This document shows, piece after piece, positions 18,701 to 27,192 of a DNA stretch of 54,006 bases. The notes beneath the pieces were generated by a model. The model was not told the origin of the DNA and ran no database searches. It saw nothing but the letters and a program-made list of their open reading frames with translations. Position numbers and translations under genes: made by a program. Numbering within the stretch: position 1 is the stretch's first letter; each line of letters opens with the position of its first letter. Source of the DNA: a virus; the IMG/VR virus record IMGVR_UViG_3300008339_000082, positions 1 through 54,006 of that record. One strand, written 5' to 3'.

Positions 18701-20244
18701 TTGAATTTGTCAAAGCCCCATTTTTCAATTAAATTGTTATACAGCTTAAGCGCCTCATGTATTTTTATTGCTGCATTGCCAACACCTATGCCAGTTGTCG
18801 GCAACCTCCTTTTGTCAACATCGGGATTGCTGTTTTTCCATTCATTGTATGCCCGCTCGGCTAATTCAAAATTCTTGTCAACCTTTACCCCATTGCTTGT
18901 TGCGGCAAGCGCCCACACAAAAGCAAACTTTGACTTTGGATCAGTTTTTATTTCGGGGTGAAGAATAGAAAGTATATCAAGAGCAGTGGTTACTTTTTCA
19001 TCATACCAGCCAATGGCATTTGAATTGACAACAATAGCCTCCCTTGCCTCTTTGAGTATTTGGTCAATCAGATATTTTCGCAGGGCTGGTGTGTCCTTGG
19101 TCAAATCCAATCCTGCTGCCTGAGCCTCAACAGCATTCTGGACGGCCAACTTAAAGTCTCTGCGTGTTGAGAACTTTTGAGATGTTGCTATTTGCCTTGC
19201 ATTGCCAATGTCCGCAGCATTGGACACCCGATTCAGTTTTTCTTGCAACCTGCTAGGCTGGCTAGCTTCTTCCTTCTTCTCCACAGCCTCCCTCCTTTCT
19301 GCGGCCTCGGGCTTGGCTCCAACCTCCCTTGCAGCAGCTTCAGCAAGGCCCTCCTTCATCACCCCTCCCACTGCAATGGACTGTCCAAGTGCATTGAAGA
19401 ACGCCCGAACATCGGATTCCTTCTCAAGGGGGAATACAAGGCCACCGGTGATTTTGTTGACGAACTGCTTGATGGCCTCGGCCAGCTTACGCAGTGCGCT
19501 CAGTTCCTTGGCATCAACCTCGCCACTGGCAAACCGCTCCTCAATCAAGGCGGTCATTTCGGCCAAGAACTCCTCTGGCCGTACCTCTTCGTCTGGATAT
19601 AGCCGAATGAACTTATCCAGATAGGCAAGATCCTTTGCAGACGTGAACGGCTTGATGGCAGCAACGAACTTCTTGAACAGCTTCGGATCCCCAGCAAACT
19701 TCTCCATCAAAGCAACGTGGGCGAGTTCATGCGCCACGGTGCCCAATGACTTGGTGTCCAAGTTGATGTAGATGTCAGCCCCCATGTAGTTGCCATAGGC
19801 ATCATACCGAGGGATGGCAACCCCACCGCCAGTTTTCGCCTTACCAGAAGCATCCTTTGTAATGCGCTCATACTCGGCCTTGCTTTCTGCGACGAAGATG
19901 CGGTTACCCTTGCCGGTATTAGCATCATAGCCCAGATTGTTGTTGGTCAGCCACCGGATGCCATTCAGAACCTTGGCAATAAGCTTGGGCTTGGAGACCC
20001 CCTCTGCGTTGTTCCCCTCATGGCGACTCATCAAACCCTCCATCGCATCAATGTCCGACGCGTCCACGGCACCCTTGGGTGCGGGCTCTGCGGTCGGAGC
20101 AGTGATCGCAGCTTTGGCCTGCTGCGTAAGCTGCGGAATCTTAGCAAGCAGACCTTCGGCCAGCAATGCTTGGAACTGGGCGTAGGAGTAATCCTTGCCC
20201 TCGAACGTGAAGATGCGTTCGGAAAGTTTGCAGTTGAGTGCCAT
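12733..20244 (-). CDS. Giant polyvalent virion protein: metallopeptidase, GNAT-like and ADP-ribosyltransferase-like modules
   Basis: This 2503-aa protein divides into modules separated by four copies of a linker (consensus RREAxERKE) at about residues 314-323, 828-838, 1056-1067 and 1253-1264. Module 1 holds HExxH (His172, Glu173, His176 in HELAHVAL), as in zinc peptidases. Module 2 contains a GNGFFMNLYGVFGQ..TMDRW segment seen in domains of phage polyvalent proteins. Module 3 (about 845-1050) looks like a GNAT acetyltransferase. Module 4 has MYHGTKSDFDTF followed by GSYFTSS, the signature of ADP-ribosyltransferases. The remainder is helical, with a coiled coil at about 1525-1620 and a membrane helix near 2071-2090 followed by an acidic run. 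It is likely ejected cargo acting in the host. Confidence 0.75.
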   Translation of the reverse strand: MALNCKLSERIFTFEGKDYSYAQFQALLAEGLLAKIPQLTQQAKAAITAPTAEPAPKGAVDASDIDAMEGLMSRHEGNNAEGVSKPKLIAKVLNGIRWLTNNNLGYDANTGKGNRIFVAESKAEYERITKDASGKAKTGGGVAIPRYDAYGNYMGADIYINLDTKSLGTVAHELAHVALMEKFAGDPKLFKKFVAAIKPFTSAKDLAYLDKFIRLYPDEEVRPEEFLAEMTALIEERFASGEVDAKELSALRKLAEAIKQFVNKITGGLVFPLEKESDVRAFFNALGQSIAVGGVMKEGLAEAAAREVGAKPEAAERREAVEKKEEASQPSRLQEKLNRVSNAADIGNARQIATSQKFSTRRDFKLAVQNAVEAQAAGLDLTKDTPALRKYLIDQILKEAREAIVVNSNAIGWYDEKVTTALDILSILHPEIKTDPKSKFAFVWALAATSNGVKVDKNFELAERAYNEWKNSNPDVDKRRLPTTGIGVGNAAIKIHEALKLYNNLIEKWGFDKFKEFATSLKPNRDIKKEYGRAVSGEGMDVPVYGAGIIGPKIGNGFFMNLYGVFGQLTMDRWWIRMWGRLTANLIYVDRARVANNKKALLAVVDLIKSDKEATVAIEKLIGARLSKSDPAALAEAIAKKSSDENVRNALKEILKTTKEREAQIIDIRGRVKDFTSIGDELRKIARAYVNALDGQIESPSGSAHRQMMREVSSAVLSKLQKEHPSLTMADFQALMWYPEKALYESAEIQTKEAEEAYEDEEAPDYANAAVKLARQKGVSDSAIQGAVERSRLDAEARRRAGGSGRGSVELSVSDRKRAGEDTGIGTKPRREAVERKEEGVESEEKATFAADEKARAAQEAKEDVGRRVPSRSFSVDPATRGEDFYKAIREASRRHKLGRAVDVKDKEFYTSAGTKLFLAGDATAGVAVTDYGDLVSVFKAPGSSADINELLAQAAEESKTLDAFDINGFLPDLYAKHGFVPVARVPFNEQYAPEGWPYEIAGKPDVVLMVRDTEGVLGVAEGPYSSIKKSIPSFESYDDAMAAQAKASEKVSAAAKPRREAMERKEDEAFNGIEEPKTPIGDTKTVMVDGKERTVFNSEGRPIHPTEEGVRNFWRWFGDSKVVDEQGRPKVMYHGTKSDFDTFNTTGGTSAGSYFTSSSEKAAAFGTVMPVYLRANNPASMADLRRSSIDAAARFDPNDKAFPPAVVEALTSNGFDSLNDDRFKGAGGVGREVWMVVSPNQIKSATGNYGRFDPKRREIMERKEGVRDIPADAEPETRELLTVVRRRVEKIEGDEKRAKERDVLLGRPANYIEPGDYKAAVDQARDFVAEMYFKYADLPLSKWGKAVYNEIQSITNEASRVVAFGELHAALDMAADSRKISAKDRKEIADLAAKIVGEMATEAREMGKANAALAIVYSQFGKFSSLVQAEKINQEFKAKLQTTPGSEPGKSIADNIQEARDEVNEFINKDGNEDLADVIDVAEEVNDAMEDIHAEQVAAGKSTPLDAPDPVSAFDFIDNSAIYEEIISELEEELARLNGKLSIVTKLYGQATQQASAYAKQIADLRSEMAKREKLIERLKKQKEKISKERDKYKAKAETLKQKVADLKNINKLLAASKLSTQRKNKLINELIELAASGKLNDPDFDSVFAAITKNNYLTTQDRKAIEHMARAMKYFEKTGQTELGQKYAKRLNEYLANVSKEPWNTAKVAMLLQSWFYNDVLSSIGTLHNAFVGSILVTVPNATAASIATALNNPKSGLGATLYGMIRMLKEMPTAISKGAFNQRAYDSMGTSWTVDNASTYADPFEVHILNGFFKHWDRIKNDPSAVEKMKASVALLGSMVAQATRIVGLLKFIDPVLRHSVAAHLEGMRDYIRIKEELRLQKDTDPSIAEAWTPYFSISLINKIDEMAKVSRKDRSNAASQAAEEIEQMESEGISIPKDYARRRTSEIMRAKRDQEQALVADKMAADMTMMWRPDGVLGYVWDSTSKSMSIRETDKPLKALIKLLANLTFLPFLRISAQGVSDIQSTIPIWGSLMAAYGVAKNNEGGWYVGYKGAKNVNDRKFEMQRMARRIVLNGISTLIIGGLLAHMFEIEAADDDDDEAYDLFGKKVKIKLNPDRLIDFTADARGPKSKNEGIMEGRANFSLRVRPNSKSDFSDYVSVRLAPHMTILVAWLGRLSDDVNRLYAQPAFGKGEQPERATAYDYFVNQPLTALGEVSFATIPRFYNTLKYDAGAAVARMLMSPVAAIAQPSIYRDVVSTTASMAGATKKGEYMPEGFAETSKALFTTMYGLNYMVSPEMTDEYGLPLKAVDPIRNWWKGFTDIEKRSDDYPEVNLRYRYGNTFTPATPRAQRLESVDRIVKKGEKGLISPKLELTKEQQQESSMMSKAFYRYMTLKNYDKIVSAAEMAKKRKGKGAFPGEIVGEALEKIHNKAIGQTEKMFTLYANDKKSRDEIVNLINKLNSKSDSMSTKIKERGPLPSPENMVQLYKGDAIDIDFELE

Positions 20245-20747
20245 TAGGCGAATTTCTCTTTTTGCCAGTAATAGATGGCGAAGCTGTTGTCAGCACCGAT
20301 GGTATCCAGTTCGTTGAGCATATCGCTGTACTCGATCACGCTCTCGTTCTGGCCCAAGCGCAGCGGGGTGAGGAAGTCAAACACGCACAGGTCGAGGTTG
20401 AACATCTCCTTGGATGTCTCCTCATACGCCTCGTACAGGGCGTACTCAATGTCGTAGGCTTGCTCAACCACGTCCACGAGGCTGGCGTACTCCTTGTCCG
20501 GGCGCTCGATGGCAGGGAGCTCGAAGAAGACGTTCCAGTCCGTGAGGTACTTCTCCACCTTACGAGCGTGGTCGTGCTCGTTCTCCGCTTCCTTGAGGAA
20601 GAACTTGGCAGCCGACTCGTACCCCTTGCCTTGGCACCAGTTGGCCACGGCGGTGTAGAAGTACATGGCGTCATACTCGTCCTTGAGACGCTCAAGCAGC
20701 TTGGAGACTACCAGCTTGTCGAGTGATTTGGGGGTCTTTACGGGCAT
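20244..20747 (-). CDS. Ferritin-like protein
   Basis: This is a 167-aa protein of the length and pattern of bacterial ferritin. Ligands align with E. coli FtnA at nearly constant offset: Glu24 (E17), Tyr31 (Y24), Glu57 (E50), His60 (H53), Glu101 (E94) and Gln133 (Q127), with Glu135 near the last ligand pair. The segment FLKEAENEHDHARKVEKYL is typical of helix B. These residues would form a ferroxidase centre. The gene overlaps the 1262-aa gene by ten bases and the 2503-aa gene as TAATG, so it is made together with the ejection proteins. Iron storage, oxidative protection of the virion cargo, or a purely structural use are all possible. Confidence 0.85.
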   Translation of the reverse strand: MPVKTPKSLDKLVVSKLLERLKDEYDAMYFYTAVANWCQGKGYESAAKFFLKEAENEHDHARKVEKYLTDWNVFFELPAIERPDKEYASLVDVVEQAYDIEYALYEAYEETSKEMFNLDLCVFDFLTPLRLGQNESVIEYSDMLNELDTIGADNSFAIYYWQKEKFA

Positions 20748-23700
20748 CGTACTTTGAGTTTTTTGGCGTCTTCAAGCTGCTTCACAGCTTCGTCAAATTT
20801 AGCACTTACCTCGGCAAGCTTGGGGTTTTCACGAAGAAGGTCGTCTATCTCCTTCTGAGTTTTATTCTTGGTGCCTGCGTGAGTCGTACCTTTTAAGTTG
20901 TCTCGCAACTTGGCAAGCTTTTGGAATAAAGCCACGGTCTTTGCCTTGGGTTCGGCCACCGTTACAGGCTCTGCTACTGGCTTTGGAGCAGGCTTGGCCG
21001 CTGGCTTGGCCGCTGGCTTGGGTTCGTAGATGTAAGGAACTTCAATGTTGTTCTCCGTTACAATCGTTTGGAACTCAATGTCAAACTCATCCTGCGGAAT
21101 CTCTCCAAGCTCCAACTTGGCCACATGAATAGCCGCATCGATTGAAAGGTCGTCATCAAGAATGGTGATCTTCTTTCCGCCGGGCAGGGTGATATTGGCA
21201 ACAGAAGCCAGAGGCCCGGTTGTCCGATTCTCAATGCCAGCGAACTGAACAGATCCGTCCACAATAGCAGCGTCGCCAATTACCACGGGCTTGAATTTCT
21301 TCACAGCGCCCATGGGCTTTTGGTAGAATACATACTGCCCGTTCTCCTTCTTGACTACCCCTTGTTTTGGCCCGGAGACTCCATCGTCGTAGGTGATGGA
21401 GATTCCTTCATCGGCTGCTGCTGCGATTGGGGTTGCCCCTCGCCTCGCCGCTTTAGGAGCCTGTTTAGGAGCTCTAACTGCAACCGCTTGGGTAGCTGTG
21501 CGAGTTTCAGTTCTTGTTCTAAATCCATAGTCCTGTAGTGTTTGAATTGAGCGTTCTACCGCAGCCTGCATTTGGCCTTTTTGCTCAGGCGTAAGGTCTT
21601 CCCTTGATTCAATGTCGTCGAAGATGCTGTAAAGTTCATCTTCAGCGGCAGCAAGCCTGTTCTCGTTGACATACTCAGCACCACGGACAGAGGCAAGCAC
21701 TGAAGAAAGCTCACTTCTGCCCGGGGCTACTACCGCTACTTCTTCTTCGGTGAGCGTTTCGGGAGCTTTAGGCCCTTGGACTCCCGGTCCCACTCCTTCA
21801 CCCCCTTCTTCCCGAGCGCCTTCTGGCCCGAGGGGCTGTGCGCCCATTTGCGCTGCTGTTCGCTTTTGTACGGCATCCGTTTGTGTTTTTAGTTGTTGTT
21901 GTTTCTTTATCAGTTCTTGCACCCTTTTCTGCACGGCAGGGTCTGCCTTGCCAAAAGACTGGATGCTTATGTTGCTTGAGCCAAGTGCGCCATCGATGAA
22001 TTGCTGGTCACCAAGGAGTCTGGTCATGCCCTCCTCGGTCTGCACCATTGGCACACCATTGGTCATGGTGATGGTGTAGTATGCACCACCTTTGTTGTTG
22101 GCGAAGTCAACAAGCCCTTGGCTTGCGGTCTTCATCCTGTCCTCCAGCACCTTCTTGGCCACTGGGTCTTGCTCTGCTTCCAGCTTGGCCCTGAGACCAT
22201 CTAGTTCGCCGGACATCGCCGTGTAGATGTACTGCCGCTGACCGTCCAGACCAAGCCTTTCTGCCTGCTCCTTGTTTTTAATTGCCGAGTCAAACCTATT
22301 TCTCAGTGCATCTCTTTCATTTTGATCAATGCTCCCATTTGCGAACATCAGATCAATTGAAGCGCGAGCCATTGAAGGATTTTCAAACACACCCTTGAGA
22401 ACCCACGCGTTCTTGTAAGAGTCGTTTACCTTATCAGCAGCACGCTGAGCCAAAAACTCATTAGCCAGACCGCTTCTTGTAGGTTCGGAGACTCCACCAA
22501 CTGCACCGATAAAACCAGCGGGACCGACAGCAACTAAGGTTTTTTTCCAGTCATTAATATCCTTTAGATCCTGACCAAGCCTATCAAATGCCCCACCACC
22601 TTCAAGGACGCTCTTCTCCGTGGACCCCTCAAACTTCTCTTGAATGGTTTCCACGCCAAGCTCAAATACGCCCTTGGCCCCCATTTGAATGGGTTTTTCA
22701 AGAGCGGTAAGTGATGCCGGAAGCTTTGAAGCAAGTTTTGATGGAAGCATCGAAAGCCCCTTCACAAATGGCATTGCTTCTGCAAACGACAGAGGGAGAT
22801 AAGCTATTTGACTTTTCAGCGTTTCCGTGCCAGCCTTATCTGCTGCCGCTGCATCTCCAGTCTCGTTGAAAACATCCTCTCTCGCACTACCAGATACCTG
22901 CCACGCATTCATCACAGCAGATGTAAGACCACCGGCCATAGCAGCGGCAGCAGGAGTTCCAAATCCAGTAGAGGCCAATGTTGCGGCGCCAACGGACGGA
23001 ATCATTGTAGCGGCAAGCTGGCCCGTCAATGTACCAAGACCCTGACCCGGAAGCCACGACTTGAAAGTACCCATGTCCACCTCCTTGGTAAAGTATCTGT
23101 TCTCCAGCCAATCACCAAGCTCGTACATGGGGCCTATGTCCTCCCCGAACGCAGCGGACATACTCTTTATGACGCCGCCAGTTGTCTTTAGATAAGAGTC
23201 AAATAAAGCTGTGTATGGATTAGCAAGCTCCTCTCGAAATCCTTTTATGCTACCGGTTACCGTTTTGTAAGAATCCTCATATGCCTGCTCAAGCTGCTTT
23301 TTAAGCTCTGGATCTTTGCTCCATTTCTGTACAATAGAAGCATTCTCTTTATTAAAAGCACTTACCTCTGCATCGTAGAGCGAATTGTAATTTTTGTTCA
23401 ACTCGCTAAATCTTGCATTGTATCCTTGAAGTATTTGCTCTTGTAACGCATTCCTTTTTTTATCGTATTCTTCTGCCGTTTTTTTGAATGATTCATTAAG
23501 CTGCGCAAGCTCAGCATTTGCAGAATCAGAATCAATTAAGCCAGAATTATATCTTTCTTGTATACTTGCATATGATTGATTATACCCCTGCTCAAGTTGT
23601 TGATTTTCAATTTTTATCTGTTCTGAAATTGGGGCAATTTCAGTCTCGTATTGTTTTCTTATTTCTTCTTGATCAAAGACATAACTTGATTTCAAAGACT

Positions 23701-24526
23701 GAAGTCTTGCTTGACTTGAAGCATAAAGTTTATCATCTTCAGTAAACTTAAGAGAATACCTGTCGTAGATATTTTTTGCTTTTTCTTCATACAAGCTTTC
23801 TATGGATGGCCTGATAAAAGCATTATCTACTTTTTGCTTTAGTTTATTGTAGTAAAGCTTTTCAAATTCAGTTCCTTCTACTCCAAGTTTTCTAGATTCG
23901 TCCTCCGCTATGGTTCTAATCTTCCCTTCATCCGGAACAAGAGTTCCATCAGACGCTTGCTTCATAAGAAGCTTTGCTTGAGCTTGACCAATCTTGGAAT
24001 CAGAACTTACATACTTATTACTAGCTTCATTGATGTACTTTTCAGTATCAAGAATGTTTTGTTTGTGAGACTTTTCAAATGCAGAATAAACATAATTTGC
24101 CTGTTCTTTTCTTTTTTTGTTTTGATTAAAAGCATCAGGCTGATTTATTTCTGCGTACCTTGAATTTGCAGCAGCCATAGGGTCTTCAAGCGCATCTTTA
24201 TAGTCTCTCCATTGCTTGAAGTCCTGAGAAGATTTAATGTATCGATTTGCTATTTCGCCTCCCCTTATTAGCATTTCGGTTTCTTGACCCCTTTGGCCGT
24301 CCGGGGCCACGCTTTGCCCCACCACCCCAACTGATGTTGAAGGAGACACCGAAGATGGTGACTCCGAAGATGGTGATGGGGCCTCGGCGAAAGGGGTTCT
24401 TACGCCACGAGGCTCTCCTGTTGATGAAGTCTCCGATTCCGTACTGCTAAGAATAGCATCCGATGGAGGAGTCCATTCAGTTTCACTTGAAAGAATTGCG
24501 TCTGCTGGTGGTTTCCAAGTACTCAT
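20738..24526 (-). CDS. Internal virion (ejection) protein, coiled coil and membrane-active
   Basis: This is a 1262-aa protein. It begins with two tandem copies of W-x-P-P-x-DAILSS (residues 4-14 and 18-28), then a Ser/Pro-rich linker to about 85. Residues 150-430 are a long charged coiled coil. Small-residue hydrophobic stretches at about 490-540 (LAATMIPSVGAATLAS, AAAAMAGG) could insert in membranes. More helix follows, then an Ala/Pro/Lys-rich tail. Position after the transglycosylase gene and this composition match the largest ejection proteins of podoviruses (T7 gp15/gp16 role). The coiled-coil DNA (about 23,160-24,250) is much AT-richer than its flanks. No enzyme motif was seen. Confidence 0.6.
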   Translation of the reverse strand: MSTWKPPADAILSSETEWTPPSDAILSSTESETSSTGEPRGVRTPFAEAPSPSSESPSSVSPSTSVGVVGQSVAPDGQRGQETEMLIRGGEIANRYIKSSQDFKQWRDYKDALEDPMAAANSRYAEINQPDAFNQNKKRKEQANYVYSAFEKSHKQNILDTEKYINEASNKYVSSDSKIGQAQAKLLMKQASDGTLVPDEGKIRTIAEDESRKLGVEGTEFEKLYYNKLKQKVDNAFIRPSIESLYEEKAKNIYDRYSLKFTEDDKLYASSQARLQSLKSSYVFDQEEIRKQYETEIAPISEQIKIENQQLEQGYNQSYASIQERYNSGLIDSDSANAELAQLNESFKKTAEEYDKKRNALQEQILQGYNARFSELNKNYNSLYDAEVSAFNKENASIVQKWSKDPELKKQLEQAYEDSYKTVTGSIKGFREELANPYTALFDSYLKTTGGVIKSMSAAFGEDIGPMYELGDWLENRYFTKEVDMGTFKSWLPGQGLGTLTGQLAATMIPSVGAATLASTGFGTPAAAAMAGGLTSAVMNAWQVSGSAREDVFNETGDAAAADKAGTETLKSQIAYLPLSFAEAMPFVKGLSMLPSKLASKLPASLTALEKPIQMGAKGVFELGVETIQEKFEGSTEKSVLEGGGAFDRLGQDLKDINDWKKTLVAVGPAGFIGAVGGVSEPTRSGLANEFLAQRAADKVNDSYKNAWVLKGVFENPSMARASIDLMFANGSIDQNERDALRNRFDSAIKNKEQAERLGLDGQRQYIYTAMSGELDGLRAKLEAEQDPVAKKVLEDRMKTASQGLVDFANNKGGAYYTITMTNGVPMVQTEEGMTRLLGDQQFIDGALGSSNISIQSFGKADPAVQKRVQELIKKQQQLKTQTDAVQKRTAAQMGAQPLGPEGAREEGGEGVGPGVQGPKAPETLTEEEVAVVAPGRSELSSVLASVRGAEYVNENRLAAAEDELYSIFDDIESREDLTPEQKGQMQAAVERSIQTLQDYGFRTRTETRTATQAVAVRAPKQAPKAARRGATPIAAAADEGISITYDDGVSGPKQGVVKKENGQYVFYQKPMGAVKKFKPVVIGDAAIVDGSVQFAGIENRTTGPLASVANITLPGGKKITILDDDLSIDAAIHVAKLELGEIPQDEFDIEFQTIVTENNIEVPYIYEPKPAAKPAAKPAPKPVAEPVTVAEPKAKTVALFQKLAKLRDNLKGTTHAGTKNKTQKEIDDLLRENPKLAEVSAKFDEAVKQLEDAKKLKVRCP

Positions 24527-27180
24527 TTTTTCGTGTATTCTTTTCCATTCGGCCCAACAAGTTTTCCTCCGCTAGGAAGTTCGGACCACTTTCTATTGAA
24601 TTCTTCTGCGGTAATTTGAGTTTGTTCAACACTCTCGCCTTGTCCTCCAAAAATCAAAGGCATCCTTTTTTTAACCCCGGGAATGTAATTCCTTGTTTCT
24701 TCTGGCATATTTTCCATGCCTTTTCTTTTCACGTTTCCAATTCCCCAATTGTATGAAGCAAGCGCCTTATCAAGATCGCCATCATTTTCTTTCAACAAAT
24801 CGCTCAACATCTTGGCAGCGCCTTCGGCCTCTGATTCAATGTTATTTATCTCAACATTGTATTGACTAGCCGTGTCTGGCATGAATTGAAAATATCCCTG
24901 AGCTCCAGTTCTTGATGTTAGCCCGGGGCGCCCTCGCGATTCTTGCATCATTACAGCGTTAAGAAGCCCGGACGGAAGTTCATATTTGCTTTCAAGGCTG
25001 GAGAACATTGAAGACACCTCAGGCTGAGAATTTACATCTATTGCAGTTCCGCTGGTTTCAATCTCCCTTATTGCCTGATTTCGTTGCTGTTCAAGTGCAA
25101 TGTCAAGACTCATTCTTTCCATCTGCTCGGGAGGCACCGGTCCCATTGGGGCCTCAAATGGGTTGCTGGGCATTCCGGGAATGCGCGGCTGTGTTTGTTG
25201 AGAAGCCGTAGCGGCAGATTGTTGTTGTGCTTGTGCTGTGGCTCCAATTGGAAGACCTAGCTGACTCCTGAATTGATCAATTGCATTACTTGCATCTTGC
25301 TCTGATTCAATCCCGCTTGCTACGCTTATGGCTGCGCGAGCCATATTATAAGGAACGACAGAGTCTTCAAGGTTATTGAATTTTGTTATGTTGATATTTC
25401 CAGAGTCATCATAAAGTCCACCGATGATGTCGTCTGGAGATTGAGCAGCGGCGCCAGCATACCTTGCTTTCTTGCCATACATGAAAATCTTGTTATCCTT
25501 ATCCCTAAAAACACCGACAGGGATTATAGCCTCGCCTTGAATGCTTTGAGCCGCCGGAATTCTAGCTTTCTTGTTAGATACTTCAAAGAATTGAATTGCA
25601 TCTATGGAATAACTCCTTGAAAGATCTGATGTAATTTTTGCTCCTTTCCTTTGAGCCTCTTTCACAAGTGGGCTAAGTTGCGTTGATGTCTTTCCATCCT
25701 CATCAGTTGCTGCAACTATTGGATTAAGGGGCTGATACCTTATCGTAGTTCCTCCAAGTCCTCCTGCACCTGTACCTGCACCGCCGCCAGTTGCTTCTCC
25801 ATCTGCTCCTCCACCACCCTTGTACATATCCTCAACAGTCGTGGTCATGTCAAACTTATCTGGAAGCATATTGCTCAAAAACTTTTTGTTATCGGCAATT
25901 TTTTGATCCAGATTGTCTCCTGCTCCATACCCTTGCTCAAGGGCCATTGAACGAGCAAGTTGATTGATTTGATTCTCAAATGTTTCTCTATGCCCCTTGG
26001 TAACAAACATATATCTTCCATCCTTGACAACCATGCCCGGAGTTTTCCCCGGTTGCAAGAATTGCCTTTCGGCAAAGTCTTTTACAGACGGAGCAATAGT
26101 GGTCTTAAAATACTCATCACGGCCCAGCATCATGTCGAACTGGGTCATGTCATTGACCAGTTTGTCGAAGTTGCCACCAACGCCACCGCCACCAGCATAT
26201 CTGCCCATGCCATAAAGGATGTCTTTGGCAAGCTGGCGGGCCTCGGGAGTGGAGGCTATCTTGTTCGTTGCTGCTTGGGTAAGGTAATCTTCCGCACGCT
26301 TGAAGTTGTACAGACCGTGGGAGGCAAGTGCTTCGTTCTTGGCGTTCATATCGCGCCAGCGGGCCTGTAGCTCGGGGTTGGTTGCAATGGCCCTGTATGC
26401 CTTGTTCACGTTCCCTCCGTACATGGCATCGGCAATGCCCTGCACGAACTCGTTGTTCCGATCCTGTACGAGACGGGTGAAGTTCTGCTGGTAGGGGTCG
26501 GCGGTCTTGGGAACCTTGAAGAACTCGGCTGCGAACGCCTGTCGCTTTTTGTCAAGTTCAACCTGCCGGTTGTTCAAGATGGTCGCCGCCTTGCTGATGG
26601 CACCCATTGGCATCCTGCCGGGGCGGGCCACGACCTCAAGGCCGGTGCTGTAGTTGTACTGCGCGGGGTCTTGCGGGTTGGGGTAAAAGTCCTCTTGGGT
26701 AAATTCAACGGTCTCTTCGGGGGCAGGCCACGTCACCCCTCCACGCTGGCGAGGAGCGCGTTCTTCTGAAGTGCCGGGCGCAGTTCCAGCAGTAGCAGTA
26801 GTTGTTCCTTGGGGGGTTACAGCAGTTGAACCAATCCCACCGCCGGAATATATGTTAGCGCCAGTCCGAACAGCATTTGATAAATCAAGAGGTTGATTTA
26901 TTTGGCCGGGTGCATTGAAATTAATTGCACTCGGTGCCATTTCGTAATTAACCAAAGGAAGAGCTTGATCTTGCTCTCTCAAAAAATTAAACTCAGTATT
27001 ATACAACTCATCTACATTAGATGCAGGTATGTTGTACCGAGACACCCTTCTTCCGCCCGGCGCATTTGGATCTTCAAATGTTAAGTTCCAATCTACTCCA
27101 GATGTCCGTGACCCTGTATTTTCAGGGCCGCCTTCATTCTGAGCAGCAAGCTGGTCGAGTTCTTCTATGTAGTTGGCCAT
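24523..27180 (-). CDS. Internal virion protein with lytic transglycosylase domain
   Basis: This is an 885-aa protein. Residues about 725-860 form a Slt-type lytic transglycosylase: catalytic Glu747 in MMQESRG, then TGAQGYFQFMPDTA, then ASYNWGIGNV, the usual three motif blocks. It would cleave glycan strands during DNA entry, as T7 gp16 does. The large N-terminal part is helical, Gln/Ala/Gly-rich and without known motifs. The stop overlaps the 1262-aa gene by ATGA. Codons are AT-richer over about 24,530-25,950 than in the N-terminal coding part. The alternative reading as a stand-alone lysin is unlikely given the context and lack of a signal peptide. Confidence 0.8.
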   Translation of the reverse strand: MANYIEELDQLAAQNEGGPENTGSRTSGVDWNLTFEDPNAPGGRRVSRYNIPASNVDELYNTEFNFLREQDQALPLVNYEMAPSAINFNAPGQINQPLDLSNAVRTGANIYSGGGIGSTAVTPQGTTTATAGTAPGTSEERAPRQRGGVTWPAPEETVEFTQEDFYPNPQDPAQYNYSTGLEVVARPGRMPMGAISKAATILNNRQVELDKKRQAFAAEFFKVPKTADPYQQNFTRLVQDRNNEFVQGIADAMYGGNVNKAYRAIATNPELQARWRDMNAKNEALASHGLYNFKRAEDYLTQAATNKIASTPEARQLAKDILYGMGRYAGGGGVGGNFDKLVNDMTQFDMMLGRDEYFKTTIAPSVKDFAERQFLQPGKTPGMVVKDGRYMFVTKGHRETFENQINQLARSMALEQGYGAGDNLDQKIADNKKFLSNMLPDKFDMTTTVEDMYKGGGGADGEATGGGAGTGAGGLGGTTIRYQPLNPIVAATDEDGKTSTQLSPLVKEAQRKGAKITSDLSRSYSIDAIQFFEVSNKKARIPAAQSIQGEAIIPVGVFRDKDNKIFMYGKKARYAGAAAQSPDDIIGGLYDDSGNINITKFNNLEDSVVPYNMARAAISVASGIESEQDASNAIDQFRSQLGLPIGATAQAQQQSAATASQQTQPRIPGMPSNPFEAPMGPVPPEQMERMSLDIALEQQRNQAIREIETSGTAIDVNSQPEVSSMFSSLESKYELPSGLLNAVMMQESRGRPGLTSRTGAQGYFQFMPDTASQYNVEINNIESEAEGAAKMLSDLLKENDGDLDKALASYNWGIGNVKRKGMENMPEETRNYIPGVKKRMPLIFGGQGESVEQTQITAEEFNRKWSELPSGGKLVGPNGKEYTKK

Positions 27181-27192
27181 GTCTGCTTGCTG

